Notes: generated by a model from the sequence alone, not told the origin. Positions 22,401-34,139 are shown, counted from the first letter of the stretch. The stretch is DNA of 64,000 bases from Dipylidium caninum (GCA_017562135.1 QEYB01000921.1:124001-188000); one strand, 5' to 3'. Translations and numbers: made by a program.

Positions 22401-25186
22401 TTGTTTACTCAACAACTAATTGAAAAGGTAGATGTGGCGATGATTATTTGTAGAAATGTGTTAGCAGACTACTAAAATGGATAACAAGGTTTAGCTTTTA
22501 CGATAGACAGTTGGGTTAAAAGAAGCTGTCCAATTGTAAGAACATTCAAGAATTAAAGCCACACACGACAGACTTGAGTACTTAAAGTTTGTTGCACATC
22601 ATAAACAGTTCTAAGTCACAAAGCATGTTCAAACCTGCAACTATATTTTACGTTGGTTAAAGTTATGCCTAGGATGATTGGTTTAGTAGCTTATCAAAGT
22701 TCTAATGCGGTTAACACACTATACGTGAGCAGCTATTCCATGTCAGTAAACAAATATGATGCACGGTTGAGAAAACAGGCCATACATGACAAAGAGCAAA
22801 ATACAAAGTATGAATTCATAGTGTAATTTTTTATAAAAACACAAACGATCCCTTTAATATTAACCGGAGCAGAAAAGGAGGTTGTGATCAAGAAATTAGC
22901 TCAACATTTACTGACTTTGTAAACCCAATGACTGACAAAACACTTTTCATTATCCACCTTCAATGCGGGCCTTATCCTCTTCCCCAAAGGGGACCAGAGT
23001 GGCGCCATACTGGTAGGCTACAGAACGGACAAAATAAAGTAGTAATTTTTTCGTGTTTACAGGAATAAAGACAAAGGCATTCTAAAAGGATAACGCTGGA
23101 TAGAGGTTCAGATTTCCTATAATGTTTACGAAATTAACTGAAGAATTTTTGCGATGCTGTTTGATAATCTGCAAGGAGCTACAAAAGTCCGCCGACATCG
23201 TAGACTTAAATGAAGATAAAACGAAATGCTTCCTTTTGAGTACATTGAAATTTGACGAATTGAAGATTAACGACAATCCGAATATAGTTGCATATACGGA
23301 ATCATCATTGCCGAAAACAAATGTTTTCGATTAATTAGAATGAAAAAAATTCAAAGTGTTTGGTTTTACATTTACTGGCATGTATGAAGTAGAAATAACT
23401 TTAAAAAAATTGATATTCGTGGATCAGGTTCCAAGTAGCACCTATCTAGTACAGTTTAGCCTGAATTGAACAGGCATTACAATGTGCCGTTTGTTAATAT
23501 GACACAATTGAAATAGTCAAAAGGAATTAACAATAGGTTGAGTTTCTGACATTTTGATTCTTGAAGAGGGTCTGTGGGCTTCGACACTTGCTTATACCAC
23601 CAGTTGATCCAAATGCTAATCAAAACAATACTCCGTGTGAACCAAATCGAAAAGGAAGCCTTCCGTATCAATTTCTTTGCCTATCCCGCACCAATCTGTG
23701 TAGAAAATAAAGTAAAATTCGGAACAGAAACGAGGAGATTAAATAATTGTTTAGCTGCCTACCAGAGATAACTTCACCAGCAGAAACTTCGGTGTGCGCC
23801 TCATCGTGCAGATGAAACGTAGTGACAGCAGTAACTTCGGAAGTGGGATCGTCACTAATGAGGGGATGGAGGACGGGAGGCCGGGCCAGATGCAGGAGGC
23901 GATAACCCAGGACGGGTAGTTGAAGAGCCCTTCCGCCGATGCTAAGCTCTACCTTCCATGGTCTTGAGTTGGTTCCCAGCGTTCTAGTAAGCAGGCTCCT
24001 CCGCTTTCGATCACCGATCTGCCAAAATGATAGGCAAAAATATTCAAATAGACACTTCCACACAGAAAACCAAACGTTGAATCAGAATCACTGCCTACGT
24101 ACCATCATTTGTATCCTCTTTAGTCTCAAGGTAAAGGGCTTAAACAAAAAAGTAGTAACAATTTAATGCAACCGAATGCGAGTGGTTTATGTTTTAATAG
24201 GAGTATTTAAAGAGAGACAAGGAGAAATACCTGATTTTTCGGAAAGCAGTTTCTATAAGATACATTTAATACTTGATAGTTTTAAGCCAAATTATATCGC
24301 TCAATTAAGCGGACCAAATAAAAACTAGGTTATTAATGTTATGGTTTGTTAGTCTCACTAGGGAAATAACTAATATAGCTCATATTAAATTACCAAATTC
24401 CCCTTTTCTCTCCACAATCTGAGAAAGTTTAAAAGTAGGCATACAATAACGAAACCCACTCGAAGGTAAAATGTCGTCCACCAGTTGCCACGGAAATATT
24501 AAGAAACATTTCCTCGTGCTCGGCAGTCATCTTTAATTGCTCCTCTCTGACTAATGCATTGGTAAGTCCCTCCTCAATCTTCATACTCTTTTTGTCATCA
24601 ACACATAAACCAACTAAGTCCACACTTATGTTGTTATGCATCAATGCTCTTATCATTTCATTCATGTGTTCACAGCGTATTCCGTTTTCAAGAGTACTCA
24701 TAACAACGATGTATTTGTCCACCTTGCTTTTTTTTGTTCTAAAGTGATTCGTAACACGAAAAAGGAAAAATCCAACTTGGTTGCAGTCAAGAGGTGATTT
24801 AGACCAAAGTAGATAGCTTCGACTACTAAAGCACACATTTAAACGAAAGATTTTCATACAGTCTCCAGCTGTATTGCTCGTTGAAAATCCTTTATCAAGA
24901 ACTTCAAGTATATCCCAATCGTAGGGGCCGAGAGGTCGAAAAAGGGATATATTTGTGAAATTTCCCTCCGAATTAGCCGTATCATTGTTAGTTTCCTCTG
25001 CCCCGACTAATACGAGTGCGAACTGCTCTGTGGACCGAGTAAAGAGCTAGATAAGAAATGGACTGATATTAAAAACACAAACGAACCTTTGTTGACCCCA
25101 TCAATGTGAGACATCGGGCTGGCCGATTGGAGTGGTAGACCGTTCATATGGGGGCCCACATCCAAAATGTAGCAAACCACCGAGGC
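19498..25186 (-). CDS. XRCC5: Ku80 (Ku autoantigen subunit), frameshifted 3' half
   Basis: The large subunit of the Ku heterodimer, which binds broken DNA ends for non-homologous end joining. Exon 25186- carries the vWA start ASVVCYILDVGPHM; TRSTEQFALVLVG and DISLxxPLGPYDWDILE-type segments follow to about 24460. Exon 24018-23763 covers RPWKVELSIGGRALQLPVLGYR. Exon 23018-22958 carries AYQYGATLVPFGEEDK, the conserved Ku core motif. Exons near 22370-22250 (YVGDSVLYFIADSPTE), 22166-22046 (VALVRRVYSRASPPALGVLIP) and 21559-21290 (AFREDIRSFTF) continue the core. From 20830 to 19498 come the Ku80 C-terminal helical domain and linker, including exon 20322-20225 (DPVGDFKELL) and KWRDDLEATQAVNNRLAF. 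At least six single-base frame changes interrupt an otherwise colinear match after 21559. The Met exon and one mini-exon (22.4-22.9 kb) were not found. Confidence 0.85.
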
Positions 25187-25711
25187 CTGATGGAACAAAA
25201 GAATTGCTTATGGAATTATAGAAAGAGGTAAATCCGCACATAATACTCCGGTATTGAGGTCATGTGGTGCTTAAAATAAAAACCCTAAATATATTGGGGA
25301 ACTTAGTGGACAAGTTTTTTGTCGGTTTCATACCAAGTTCAGCGAAAGCTTATTCCAGTACTTCCTGTATAAACGGGGTTTCCAGCAAAGACCATAATTT
25401 TTTAGAGCTTTCATGTTTAGTAGGTAGGTGCATCTGAGATTGGTGGTTCCGCGTAATACTTACGAATTGCGTAAACATGTGCAAATCAAATAAGAAACAC
25501 ATGAAATATAAGGCTACCATATTTTAGGAATTAATATTATTGGTAGGATTCCGGCAGAAGGGGTCTACGTATCTCGACAAGAATAATTTTTCATTAAGAA
25601 TGTAAGTTGCCAATGATATTTTTCGGATTACATAACACATATTAAGCACATTCAAACCAAAAACACATAAATTATTGTAAAGTATTGACAACAATAATCC
25701 GTCGTTAAGCT
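25187..25711. other. region expected to hold the Ku80 first exon
   Basis: The first Ku80 exon seen begins at an acceptor (CCATCAG, just above 25186), so the start codon exon should lie upstream on the minus strand, here or beyond. I could not pick out a short Met exon with a matching donor. Confidence 0.3.
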
Positions 25712-25812
25712 TTAATGAAGCCACCATAAAGGCGCTACTGAGTTGATAGGCGTGAGGTAGTCAGGCCAGATGTCCTTCACCAGATCATGTGCGGACAAAG
25801 TGGGATCATACA
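25712..25812 (-). CDS. terminal exon of unidentified gene
   Basis: An exon-like segment of 101 nt. The acceptor is CTATTTTTAG, then a phase-1 entry, then 33 codons ending in TAA. It contains YDPTLSAHDLVKDIWPDYL and ends VAPLWWLH. The composition is strongly protein-like, but I do not recognise the family. It may belong with the segments at 27325-27433 and 27590-27750 on the same strand. It sits just upstream of Ku80 in the same orientation. Confidence 0.4.
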
Positions 25813-27324
25813 CTAAAAATAGGTAATAAAAACACCAATGATAACTAACCATATTTTTAAACTCTTATTTACAGCAGAGCCGTGGTAATTGGAAGGAAAA
25901 ACACCATACTTTGTTGAGCGCGAGCCACCGAAAAGTTAGTCCGAGATCGCCAAATTCGCGTTAAGCGTTAAGGGAGATGACAGGAATACTCAGTAGACCG
26001 TGTGTCATAGCAAGATATAAAAGAATTTCAGTGAAAACCTTTCTTCCCCCTTTATTTAAACTTTACTGTTGATGCTATCCTCCGAAGTTAGCGAGAATGT
26101 GTATCATGATTCGGGATAGCGACTTCAAGAGCGCATACTTCATCCTAAATTTCGACCCACTTCTATTACTCCTCACTACCGTCCTGCCAAATACCTTATG
26201 AATTCCAAAAATGGGGTGGAAACAAACTCATATGGAGAACTCCGCCTCCAAATTGTAAGCCCCTCTTATCAAATATGTCATTTTTAAATGAAATTTTCAT
26301 GGCTCATTATCGATTTTCAGTTCCGCAAAGTAAAATACTGTTGGAAAATCATCCATAGGTTTGTATGAAGTTCACCGATACTTGGTCATATTGATTCGGC
26401 ATTTACATTGGATTCAGTGCAATGAATCGAATATATTAATATATCATTCAACATCGTGAATGTTTCTTCAGAGGTAAGGCTCTTGATGGAGCATACGCCT
26501 CTGCTGTCACTTTTATGAACACTATATTGTGGGCTCAACAACTAATCTTATTTTTATGGATTTTATTCCCATAATGCTTTAAGGGATCAGCAGTTCCATT
26601 TGGATCAACCGCTCCTCTGCTGTGTACGTGAATCTAAATCGGAAAAGAGTGGCTAAAATACTTAAAAGTGCTAAAATAATGGACATATTTGGTTTAAATT
26701 GTCCTCATTTAATTATTTCCTTCCCATTGCCAATATTGTCACTGATGTACTACACACTCTAAGGCGTCAAAAATGTACTTTTGCTGCTCATTTAGATGAT
26801 GAAGTGCGAAATTTAGTCATTAAAAAACCATTGGAGGCAAGGCCACACGGTACGTATTGCTTTTTTCCGCAGTAATACTTATCACCACAAGTATTACCAA
26901 GGCAGTGTGAATGCAAAGTCAAAGAGATGGGTTCCGAGAGAAGATTATTTTGCTTTTTTGGCGTCAATTGACCTGACTACCAATGTCTAGCGGGTTTTTT
27001 GAGGACATATTTGTTTCTGTCCTCAAACTCTTAACCCACTAAAATCATAGTAATTCCCCGAAGTGAAAGGAAATTGGGCAGATTGAGGAACTGCATGTAA
27101 GGATTTACCAACGATTTTTGTCAAGAAATGAGTTTCCCATGTACTAGATCAGTTGTTAGGATGAAAATGTTTCTTGAACTACCCTTCCCCTTTTGTCAAT
27201 TGACTCTTTTCCTAACAGAAGTTATCAAACCCACTCAATTTATAAATGGTCTTCTTTACTGGATCAGAATAAAGGGGAAGCGCAATTTGGACAGTCCGTT
27301 GACGCGTATTTCACTATACGACAC
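25813..27324. other. intron or intergenic sequence, nothing recognised
   Basis: Sequence between two exon-like minus-strand segments. If they belong to one gene this is largely intron. No further exon could be supported. Confidence 0.3.
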
Positions 27325-27433
27325 AATGTTTCGCAATCAAGTCAAAAAGAAATTCGAAGACCTCATCAGGTTTGTAGACCCGGTCATCGCGACTCCACTC
27401 TCCTGTCTGGTAGTCGTCGAACTTAACAAGGGT
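27325..27433 (-). CDS. internal exon of unidentified gene
   Basis: An exon-like segment of 109 nt on the minus strand between a TTGTCACAG acceptor and a T|GTGTCG donor. It encodes VKFDDYQTGEWSRDDRVYK followed by PDEVFEFLFDLIAKH. The acidic and aromatic pattern looks like real protein; no family is recognised. A plus-strand frame (27128-27439) covers the same bases but has no such character. Confidence 0.4.
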
Positions 27434-27589
27434 CTGTGACAATTATTCCCTGTTGAACACCGAAAGCATTCATTTCTACGAATGAGGGACAGACGTCTTG
27501 TGTACTCAACTTTGTAACAACCTAAAGTCTTTTCCCAAATTTCTGTATTCATGAGCAAAGTCTCTTAATCCCTCTACATTTTCTTAGCC

Positions 27590-27750
27590 CCATCCTTGTA
27601 AACTCGCCTGATCAGCAGTCTTTTCACATTTGTTTTAAATGCTCTTAGCCCCATGCCGTCGCCGTGGTGCAATCGCCAGGTTGGGTCGCCATGGACCAAA
27701 TAAACGTTGATGCACAAACTCCAGCGCAAAACAACCTACTTCAAAATTAC
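27590..27750 (-). CDS. possible upstream exon of unidentified gene
   Basis: A minus-strand frame that reads INVYLVHGDPTWRLHHGDG and then VKRLLIRRVYKDGAKKM before a stop. It may be an exon of the same gene as 27325-27433, but no phase-compatible junction was found. Low support. Confidence 0.25.
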
Positions 27751-28189
27751 ATCTTGTTAAACAGTAGCAAACAAGTAATGATGAGGAAACGAGAAAGTGC
27801 GTTCTGACATCTCCGTGCAGAATCTCTCAGCGGCTAAAGCTCAAAAAAAGAAATTTTTTCTAAAAACCGCGAGGAGATGTGCTTATGCGAGTAGGAGCGA
27901 AGGGTAGGTGGCGTCACAACGGAGTGAGGGGGCTTTTATCGGACCTTTAGACTCTAAATTAAAATTATAATTTGGTTATCCACTTGGTGCTCGTGATTTC
28001 GTTCAGCACAAAATACGAGACAAATTTGTACATTAACTGGAGGAAGAAAAATAGGACGAAAATTTATGGGGTCGAGTAAAAAGAGTAGAATGTTTCGGGA
28101 GTCTGAAGTTGTGTTGCTTTAAATTCCACCTTTTATTTGGCAAAAACTGTGTCGTTTCGTTTTCATTGGGATTTAAAAATAGGGGAAAA

Positions 28190-29132
28190 CGATGTGCGTT
28201 TCCCAACACATTTTAATGTATTATTTCCGTGGATGTGCTCCAAATCGGTTTGCCAGATTTCGTTCTAGCGATTTTCCGCTGGAAAATGCTCATCGATGTG
28301 GCCATCCGTTCGTCCAGTCGACGCCGACGAGGCCCACGCCGGTCAGGGCCGGTATGGCTTCAGGTCGTCGGAGCACAAGACATGAGGTTGCAGGGAAGCT
28401 CAGATGTGAATCTCATACACACGTTGAAAGTGAAGTTAAAAATAGCTCGGCTGTGTCGGGCACCTCGGTCTCTGGATGCCTCAGCAACTTAGGGAAATTC
28501 ATTAGCATCTGCGACTCGTTGCAGCTGAGAGGCGACGAAGTGGATCCCCCTCTGGAAAGACCACCCGCTGGCGGCGAAAAGTGGATGGTTGAGAGAAACG
28601 TTAGTGGGACGAGATCGGGGAGCAATGCAAGACGCACCACCACCGGCCCAGACGACAGTGGGAGCGGCGACTCGCCGAAGAGGCGTTGTGCTGTCAGTCG
28701 GGTGGGGCTGTAAAATGGAACGCCGCACTGTGGACTTTTGCCAAACAACCGAACGGTCACCTCGAACGGGTGTGTCCACCGACTCGCCAAGCCGAGAGGT
28801 GCAACTCGAGCCGAGCGAGGCGGCAGATCGTCACAAGCGTCTTCTTGCCACCAGGGCGATGCGAGGCCCACACACACCTCCGGTCGCTCGACAAGAGTTG
28901 CTGACTGTCCGTCGACGCATCCGCCTTCCGCCTTCCGCTTCTCACCACCGTGCACATTCGGTCTTTCCCTGCGGAACTCCTTAAATGGCGAAATTTTCAC
29001 CGGTGCGATGCCAACTCAAAGTTAAATTGTTTTTTGGGTAGCGAAGATTACAAATGTGTTGAACGCGGAGTGGTGACACTGCCCGAACGACGGCGAAAGG
29101 TGGTCGGCAGAAGAGCGGCGGTGCCCAATTAA
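28190..29132 (+). pseudogene. mariner-like transposase relic A, near full length
   Basis: A decayed mariner (Tc1/mariner superfamily, DDE/D cut-and-paste transposase) readable across several frames in the expected order. RFARFRSSDFPLENAHRCG at 28246-28302 is the helix-turn-helix linker (mariner WFxRFRSGDFSLEDxPRSG). TRHEVAGKL follows. GGEKWMVE at about 28570 corresponds to TGDEKWxxY and carries E where the first catalytic Asp should be. VVLSVGWGCKMERRTVDF at about 28685 corresponds to VMLSVWWDWKG. VFLPPGRCEAHTHLRS at about 28839 corresponds to VxFHQDNARPHTS. LSLRNSLNGEIF at about 28963 and VTLPERRRKVVG at about 29070 form the C-terminus. Frame changes and lost catalytic residues show it is dead. 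Terminal inverted repeats were not identified. Confidence 0.75.
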
Positions 29133-29303
29133 ATGAAGTCCTACTTTTCGGCAAAATCTCTGAATATCAACTCTTGCCTAAAATCCACACTCGCTCAGCT
29201 GCCAACCCACTTGAAAGGACAAACTCAGTGGACTTTATTCCAAAAATAAAATTGGAGGTTTGGCCAAAAAATCATCCGATGCTTTATCGTGAAGAATTGT
29301 CGA

Positions 29304-29324
29304 CTCCGAGCCTGTGACTCGGAG
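29304..29324. other. perfect 7-bp hairpin
   Basis: CTCCGAG, a 7-nt loop, then CTCGGAG: a perfect short stem-loop between mariner relics A and B. No T-run follows, and in a eukaryote it is not expected to be a terminator. Confidence 0.6.
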
Positions 29325-29479
29325 AATGAGGGAGAGGGGGAATTTAAGATGCCCCATGGCATGTTAAATTCCCTGCACTTAAAAATTTCCACTTAAGGCG
29401 TTTTAAACAGATAGCCTTGCGTTTTTTTTTCCTAATTTATATGTCTCAGTTGGTGCCGTTTTCTCAGCAAACTGAAAAT

Positions 29480-29870
29480 TTTGCCCTGTATGAGACGCTG
29501 GAGTAGAACTGCCCCTGAAGAAAATAGTTCTTTTTTGCGAAATGAGGCGTTGAGATTCCTCGTTTCCCCTTTAAACCGCCTCATCAGTTCGCGAGGCGCA
29601 ACTTTCCACCAGCGGATAAGTGTCTTTCTCACCCGCGGCGCACACTTTTCATCTCAGCTTTATTTTCTGTCTAGTCTAAATTGAGCCTTCAAAACGCCTT
29701 AAATGGTAAAATTTCTAGTGCAGCTAATGCTGTCGAACCGCATGTAATTCGGTTTCTTGATTGCGAAGATGGAAAAGAAAAACTGCCTGAATGTGGAATG
29801 ACGAGACTGCCTGAACGGTGGCTGAAGACTTTCGACAGGAGAGGCGAACGTCCACTCGGGTGAAGTTGCA
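29480..29870 (+). pseudogene. mariner-like transposase relic B, C-terminal half
   Basis: A second, independent degraded copy of a mariner C-terminal half. RLISSRGATFHQ near 29580-29612 corresponds to LVNRRGVxFHQDN, SLQNALNGK at about 29684 to SLQNxLNGK, and GMTRLPERWLKTF at about 29795-29833 to GIxxLPERWxKV. It shares this layout with relic A 700 bp away and diverges from it strongly, so the two are separate old insertions or an old duplication. Confidence 0.7.
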
Positions 29871-30122
29871 TTTTTCGGCAATAATTTTGAATTCTCGCTC
29901 GTAATTAAAATCCGCCACCGGTCCGTTGACGATCCTGGCTTTTCCTTGGAGGGCGCGAAGGCACGAGGCGGAAGACACGGAGGGGACGCGGCTGCCCCAC
30001 CGCACCCACGAGGGTGTTTCAGCACACACTCAAGGGTGCCTGGCATCACGGGACTCCCCCGACTTTCTCCTCACTTCATCGCAATTGTAGACTAGGCGAG
30101 GCACATTATTTGTGCTCTCCGC

Positions 30123-30567
30123 AGACAATCTGATAAAAATGACCGGATAATGCCTTTTTTGTGCATCCCGTTTTACTATTTTTGACATCGAGTGCTGAGA
30201 CTGGCCCACCGTGGAGCAACTAGACGACCCGCGAGGTCAGCGGGAATTTCTCTCGGCGATTTGAAGTTTTTGGTCTGCTTTTAACACGTCGCACAGTGGA
30301 GGCATCGCGCTTTCCTCCATCTCCACCGCCGACAATCGTACCTGAGTAAGCCACATCTCCTCAGTAGTTTCTCCTTAACAAACTTCGCAGGTTCTCTCTA
30401 TAGACAAGTTACTAAAGATGACTCGGTAACGCCTTTTTTATCTGTCTTTTTTTACTTTTTGGACACCTAGTGTTGAGACTGGCCCACCGCCGGAAGACTA
30501 GATACCCGTGGAGCAACTACACGACCCGTCAGGTCAGCGGGAATTTCGCTCGGCGGTGTGAAGGTTC
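30123..30567. repeat. direct repeat pair of about 150 bp
   Basis: Unit 1 (about 30123-30267) and unit 2 (about 30402-30567) share blocks such as GAGACTGGCCCACCG, GAGCAACTA, ACGACCCG and AGGTCAGCGGGAATTTC in the same order. Unit 2 has an extra stretch of about 20 nt. The 3' part overlaps the C-terminal end of the minus-strand mariner relic, so this is probably a duplicated element end. Confidence 0.75.
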
Positions 30568-32240
30568 TCCTCGACAATCTTGGCGCAATGCCGGGCCCTC
30601 ACCGGTGGGACGCACATGAGTTTGACCTTGTACCGGCGCAAATCACCTCCATTCAGGGAATTCCTCTTTAAAAAATATAAATTTGCAGGTGGTGATGATT
30701 CCTCCGGGACAGAGAACTTAAACACTTGGCTAACATTTGCATTACCTCGTGCAAGTCCCCTAGGAGAGCAGCATATTCTGCAGCCCTTTCTCTGCCCGAC
30801 CGGCTCCAACCAGTGCGAGGGAAGACTAATTCGGGGGAGAGGCTCCCCCATCTCAACTGAAGGCCTGGCGCTCCGAGTGTAAGAATGCGCGAGAGAGCAG
30901 TTGTCGTGCAAAAATATACCTGGAAACCGTGTGGAGATGTGAGAGTCGACTGGGAGATTGGCGGAGACTTGCCTCCTCCCTGTTGCCGTCGTGAATGAGC
31001 TACCAGCGCGGACGAGCTCAACTTCATCGGAGAAGCGGGCGGAGAAGAAGAGAGGCGCATCCGTGGTGGTGGTGGTTCGCCACAGTGCGGAGCTCAATCG
31101 GCTCCGATAACCGCCATGGTGACGGTTCTAGGACTTGCGTTGCCTGACTGAAGCCATATAATGTGGCATTTGGAACTCACGGTTGCCAAATTAGTAGTTT
31201 GTGGACTTATTTGACAGAGAGGGACTCTATATTTTCACTCTCAAACTCCTATGATGGATGTCTTTGTTAGTAGCGAAGTTGAGTAGGTGACCCTACAGTG
31301 AAGAAACCCAAATTCACCGGTTTAATGGGTGGGAATCTCCACAAATCGAGGAGTGATCGCCGAATTTTGTATGGCTCTCTCCTTGACAGCCGCCTTCTCC
31401 TGTTACAGGCCTGAAATTTCCGCCTCCTCGTTTCCCATCGGTTTGGTTGACTTCGTAGTTAATATTACCGAGGTTGGGTGTGTTGACCGCGTCGGGGAAT
31501 CGTCCAGTCGCGCCCGGCGGAGACTCCAACTTCGAGGAAGTGCACGATCGCCAACTGCCACGACGCTCTCGACCCTCGTTGTCTCGTCCACTCCGACGAC
31601 CGCCCTTCTGGCTGGGCTGCCACGTCGAAGGCCAGTCACCTGCATCTTCTCGTGGCTGCCTCGAATTCTGGGCAAATCCCTCCTAAATTGTCCCTCTTAC
31701 ACTGCAATCCCTTTGCATATGCACTCAAGATGAAGGCACACTTGGAGGGGAGCATGGAGGTGACGCCAGTCAGGGTGTGGAACAATTCGCCCATTTTCCA
31801 GGAAGCGGAACTAGTTGGAGAGAGGCGACTCCCCCGTCGTAAAGTGTGTAGATTTGAACAATAACCTCAACTCCGATTAGACTGGAGGAGGAGCGCTGAT
31901 TGGCCAGTCTGTCACCCGCCGGTTCTCAGTTGCCATCGTCACTGATTTTCACCAGGCCATGAGTGCCACGCGGTCTCAGAGTTTTCAGGTGATTGGGCGG
32001 AGGACGTGGAGCTTATACGTGCAATCCCCGGTGGGATTGTAATTGTAGGAATTGGCCAAAGTGATGGTCGAAGGAGGCCCGATGGTCGACCTTGCGCGGA
32101 TGAATCGGTGGAGGACAATCAAGTGGGGCTTGGCAGCTCCCGCGTAGTAGACCAGAGGAAGTGAGGCTTCACGATGATAGATCGTGTCGCTCTCCTCTGC
32201 ACTTGCACTTCCATATCGCTCTGAATCGTTCACTTCTCAT
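30534..32240 (-). pseudogene. mariner-like transposase relic(s) C/D, minus strand
   Basis: The minus strand carries mariner-like blocks in order. PPPIHPRKV near 32080 corresponds to PxxLHPKKV, IFLHDNCSLAHSYTRSAR near 30900 to VxFHQDNARPHTSxxTR, and LYFLKRNSLNGGDLRRY near 30660 to DYHLFRSLQNSLNGKxF. The last two sit in one 187-codon frame (30534-31097) with unrelated sequence in between. The gap between the first block and the rest suggests an insertion or two overlapping relics. The match is weaker than relics A, B and E. Confidence 0.5.
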
Positions 32241-32579
32241 ATGCTAATAAATCTTGAGCTTGGCCACGGTGTTTATTCGACCGCTACCGTGTGTTCACGC
32301 TCAAAACCGTCGCCTTCACACATCTCCTCCCATCGGTTGGGGGCGGGGCGCGGACGCGGGCGACGGGGCGGAGGAGGAGGAAGCAGTTGAGGAGGACAAA
32401 GTGTGACGAAAATCGAGGAGGGAAAGGAGGAGGAGGAGGAGGAGCGGAGGCCTCACATTGTGCCGAAATGGCAGATTTATGATTACAAACTGTCCAGCAG
32501 TTAAGATCAGGTCTACTCGACAGTTCTCTCTGTTTTCAATTACAACAAAATACAATTTTGTTTTTATTATTAGTTAACA

Positions 32580-33320
32580 TTATTAGATAATGCAATCGCC
32601 ATCATAATAAATGCGCTCTTTGCAGCTCTGGGAGTAATTTGTGTATGCCATTTTTGAAAATTGAGTTTCACCTCTTGATGCAAAAATGTGAACCAATGCC
32701 TGTTTGTTGCTGACAAAAGCAAGTGATAGTGGGAAGGCTGGTGGGGGCGCTGAGGTGGATGCGACGGGATTTTCCCGCCTACTTCGGCAATTCTTTGAAG
32801 AATCCTCAGAGCACCATGTGTCCAGGCGTTGTTTTAATGAAGTAGAATGTTCTTCCTCCCTCGTGAACGTCAGCAGCCTTTCTTCTTCCACTGCTGTCTT
32901 TAACTCATCCACTTGCTGACCATGCTCTTCCCAATTTTGCTTTTTGATCGCTTTTACCGGATCGTATAATGCTTTCGTCCTCGACTATTCCACCACACAC
33001 CACACACTACCACAACATCCTCTCACTCAGGGTAAAATTTGCTCTAGAGGTGGAAGGGCCACGTCTGCCCGGTGTACAATATGCCCCGCCCTCACGATCG
33101 CTTCGTAGGCGATCCACTTCTCCTTTCCAGCCACTGTCATACGACGACTCAACCATCCAGATTCTTCCGAGTTACTTCACGTCTCCTCGCAAGTGATCCA
33201 ACTTTTCATTCCCTAGTCATCATCATCCGCTTCAAAAGAGGCTCGATTTTGTTGCCAGCCAGCAGAGATTCGCACACGACGACTCGATCATCCGCATTCT
33301 TTTGAGTTCATTCCGTGTAA
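32580..33320 (-). pseudogene. mariner-like relic F, tandem partial copy
   Basis: A minus-strand relic with a DELKTAVEEERLLTFTR block near 32890-32850 (mariner QLxxLKxAxxEKRPxL), followed by decayed HDN and C-terminal regions. Near 33230 CESLLAGNKIEPLLKRM corresponds to CxSLLxRNKxEPFLKR. It repeats, in diverged form, the order of blocks seen in the neighbouring relic E. Confidence 0.6.
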
Positions 33321-33329
33321 GAACTAAAA

Positions 33330-34139
33330 CAAGTTTAGATTGGAGGGTGCTAAGTCCGGGGAATATGGTGAACTTGTCAGAATTTCGCGGTCTACTTCGG
33401 CAATTATTTAACGAGTCCACAGAGCTGCGTGTGATGCAGTATGGCGACCTGCCTTCCTCCTGAACATCGCCGGCCTCTCTTCTTCGTCTGCTGTCTTTAA
33501 ACTATTCTGTAACTGACAACACTTTTTTAGTTGCATGTTTTGGTTCAGTGTTTTAGGGCTCATAGCACAGCATCCTCATCCTCAGAGTCAACTTCGCTTC
33601 AGAGGTGGGAGATCTCGGTTCTCCGCGTTCACAGCTTGTGCCTTTTCTTTCCAGTCATCATCATCCGCTTCAAGAAGGGACTCGATTTTGTTCCGAGTCA
33701 GACGACTCGATCATTGAAATTCTTTTGAGTTACTTCACGCGGCACCCATTTGACTCTTTCCACACCATTCCTATCTCCCGCCTAACGTCTCAAACGGTTT
33801 GCTGAGTCTTTCCGCGATCTCCGAAGTCGTTAGCAAGAGATCTTGCTCCCCCCGCGATCTTAAGAAGGCATCGTCGTCGATCAAAGACGGTCGCCCTCTA
33901 AGTGGGCTCGTCCAAAAGGTCAAAATCATCGCTTGTTTCAAATTCTTCCAATCGTCTTCTGCACAACCCATCGGAAACTCTCCTTTAAAAAAAAACAGTT
34001 TCAATAACCTTCTGGGAGCACTTCTCCCTCGTTTCAATTTGCATGAAATCCACTGGCCTAAGTGAACTTCATCAGTTTCTATGGGTCCCCGCGACTCTTC
34101 ACACTCAGAACTAACGTGAATCAACTTTGTTTTAGTCAA
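33330..34139 (-). pseudogene. mariner-like transposase relic E
   Basis: A 122-codon minus-strand frame (34139-33771) ends with GRPSLIDDDAFLRSRG and LTTSEIAERL, the second helix-turn-helix of mariner transposases (GRPSxxDDDALxxL, TTRELAExL). Downstream, WVPREVTQKNFNDR near 33750, SPFLKRMMMTG near 33680 and LQNSLKTADEEERPAMFRRK near 33500 continue the family order through several frame changes and stops. The N-terminal part before GRPS is only weakly similar. It is dead; it and relic F form a head-to-tail pair. Confidence 0.72.

Noticed and set aside
23122..23334. 70-codon plus-strand frame inside the Ku80 gene
   Set aside because: It falls in an intron of Ku80 on the opposite strand, with no motif or splice support.
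28413..29000. 195-codon minus-strand frame
   Set aside because: It is antisense to mariner relic A, whose plus-strand blocks match the transposase in order. The minus frame has no family signal.
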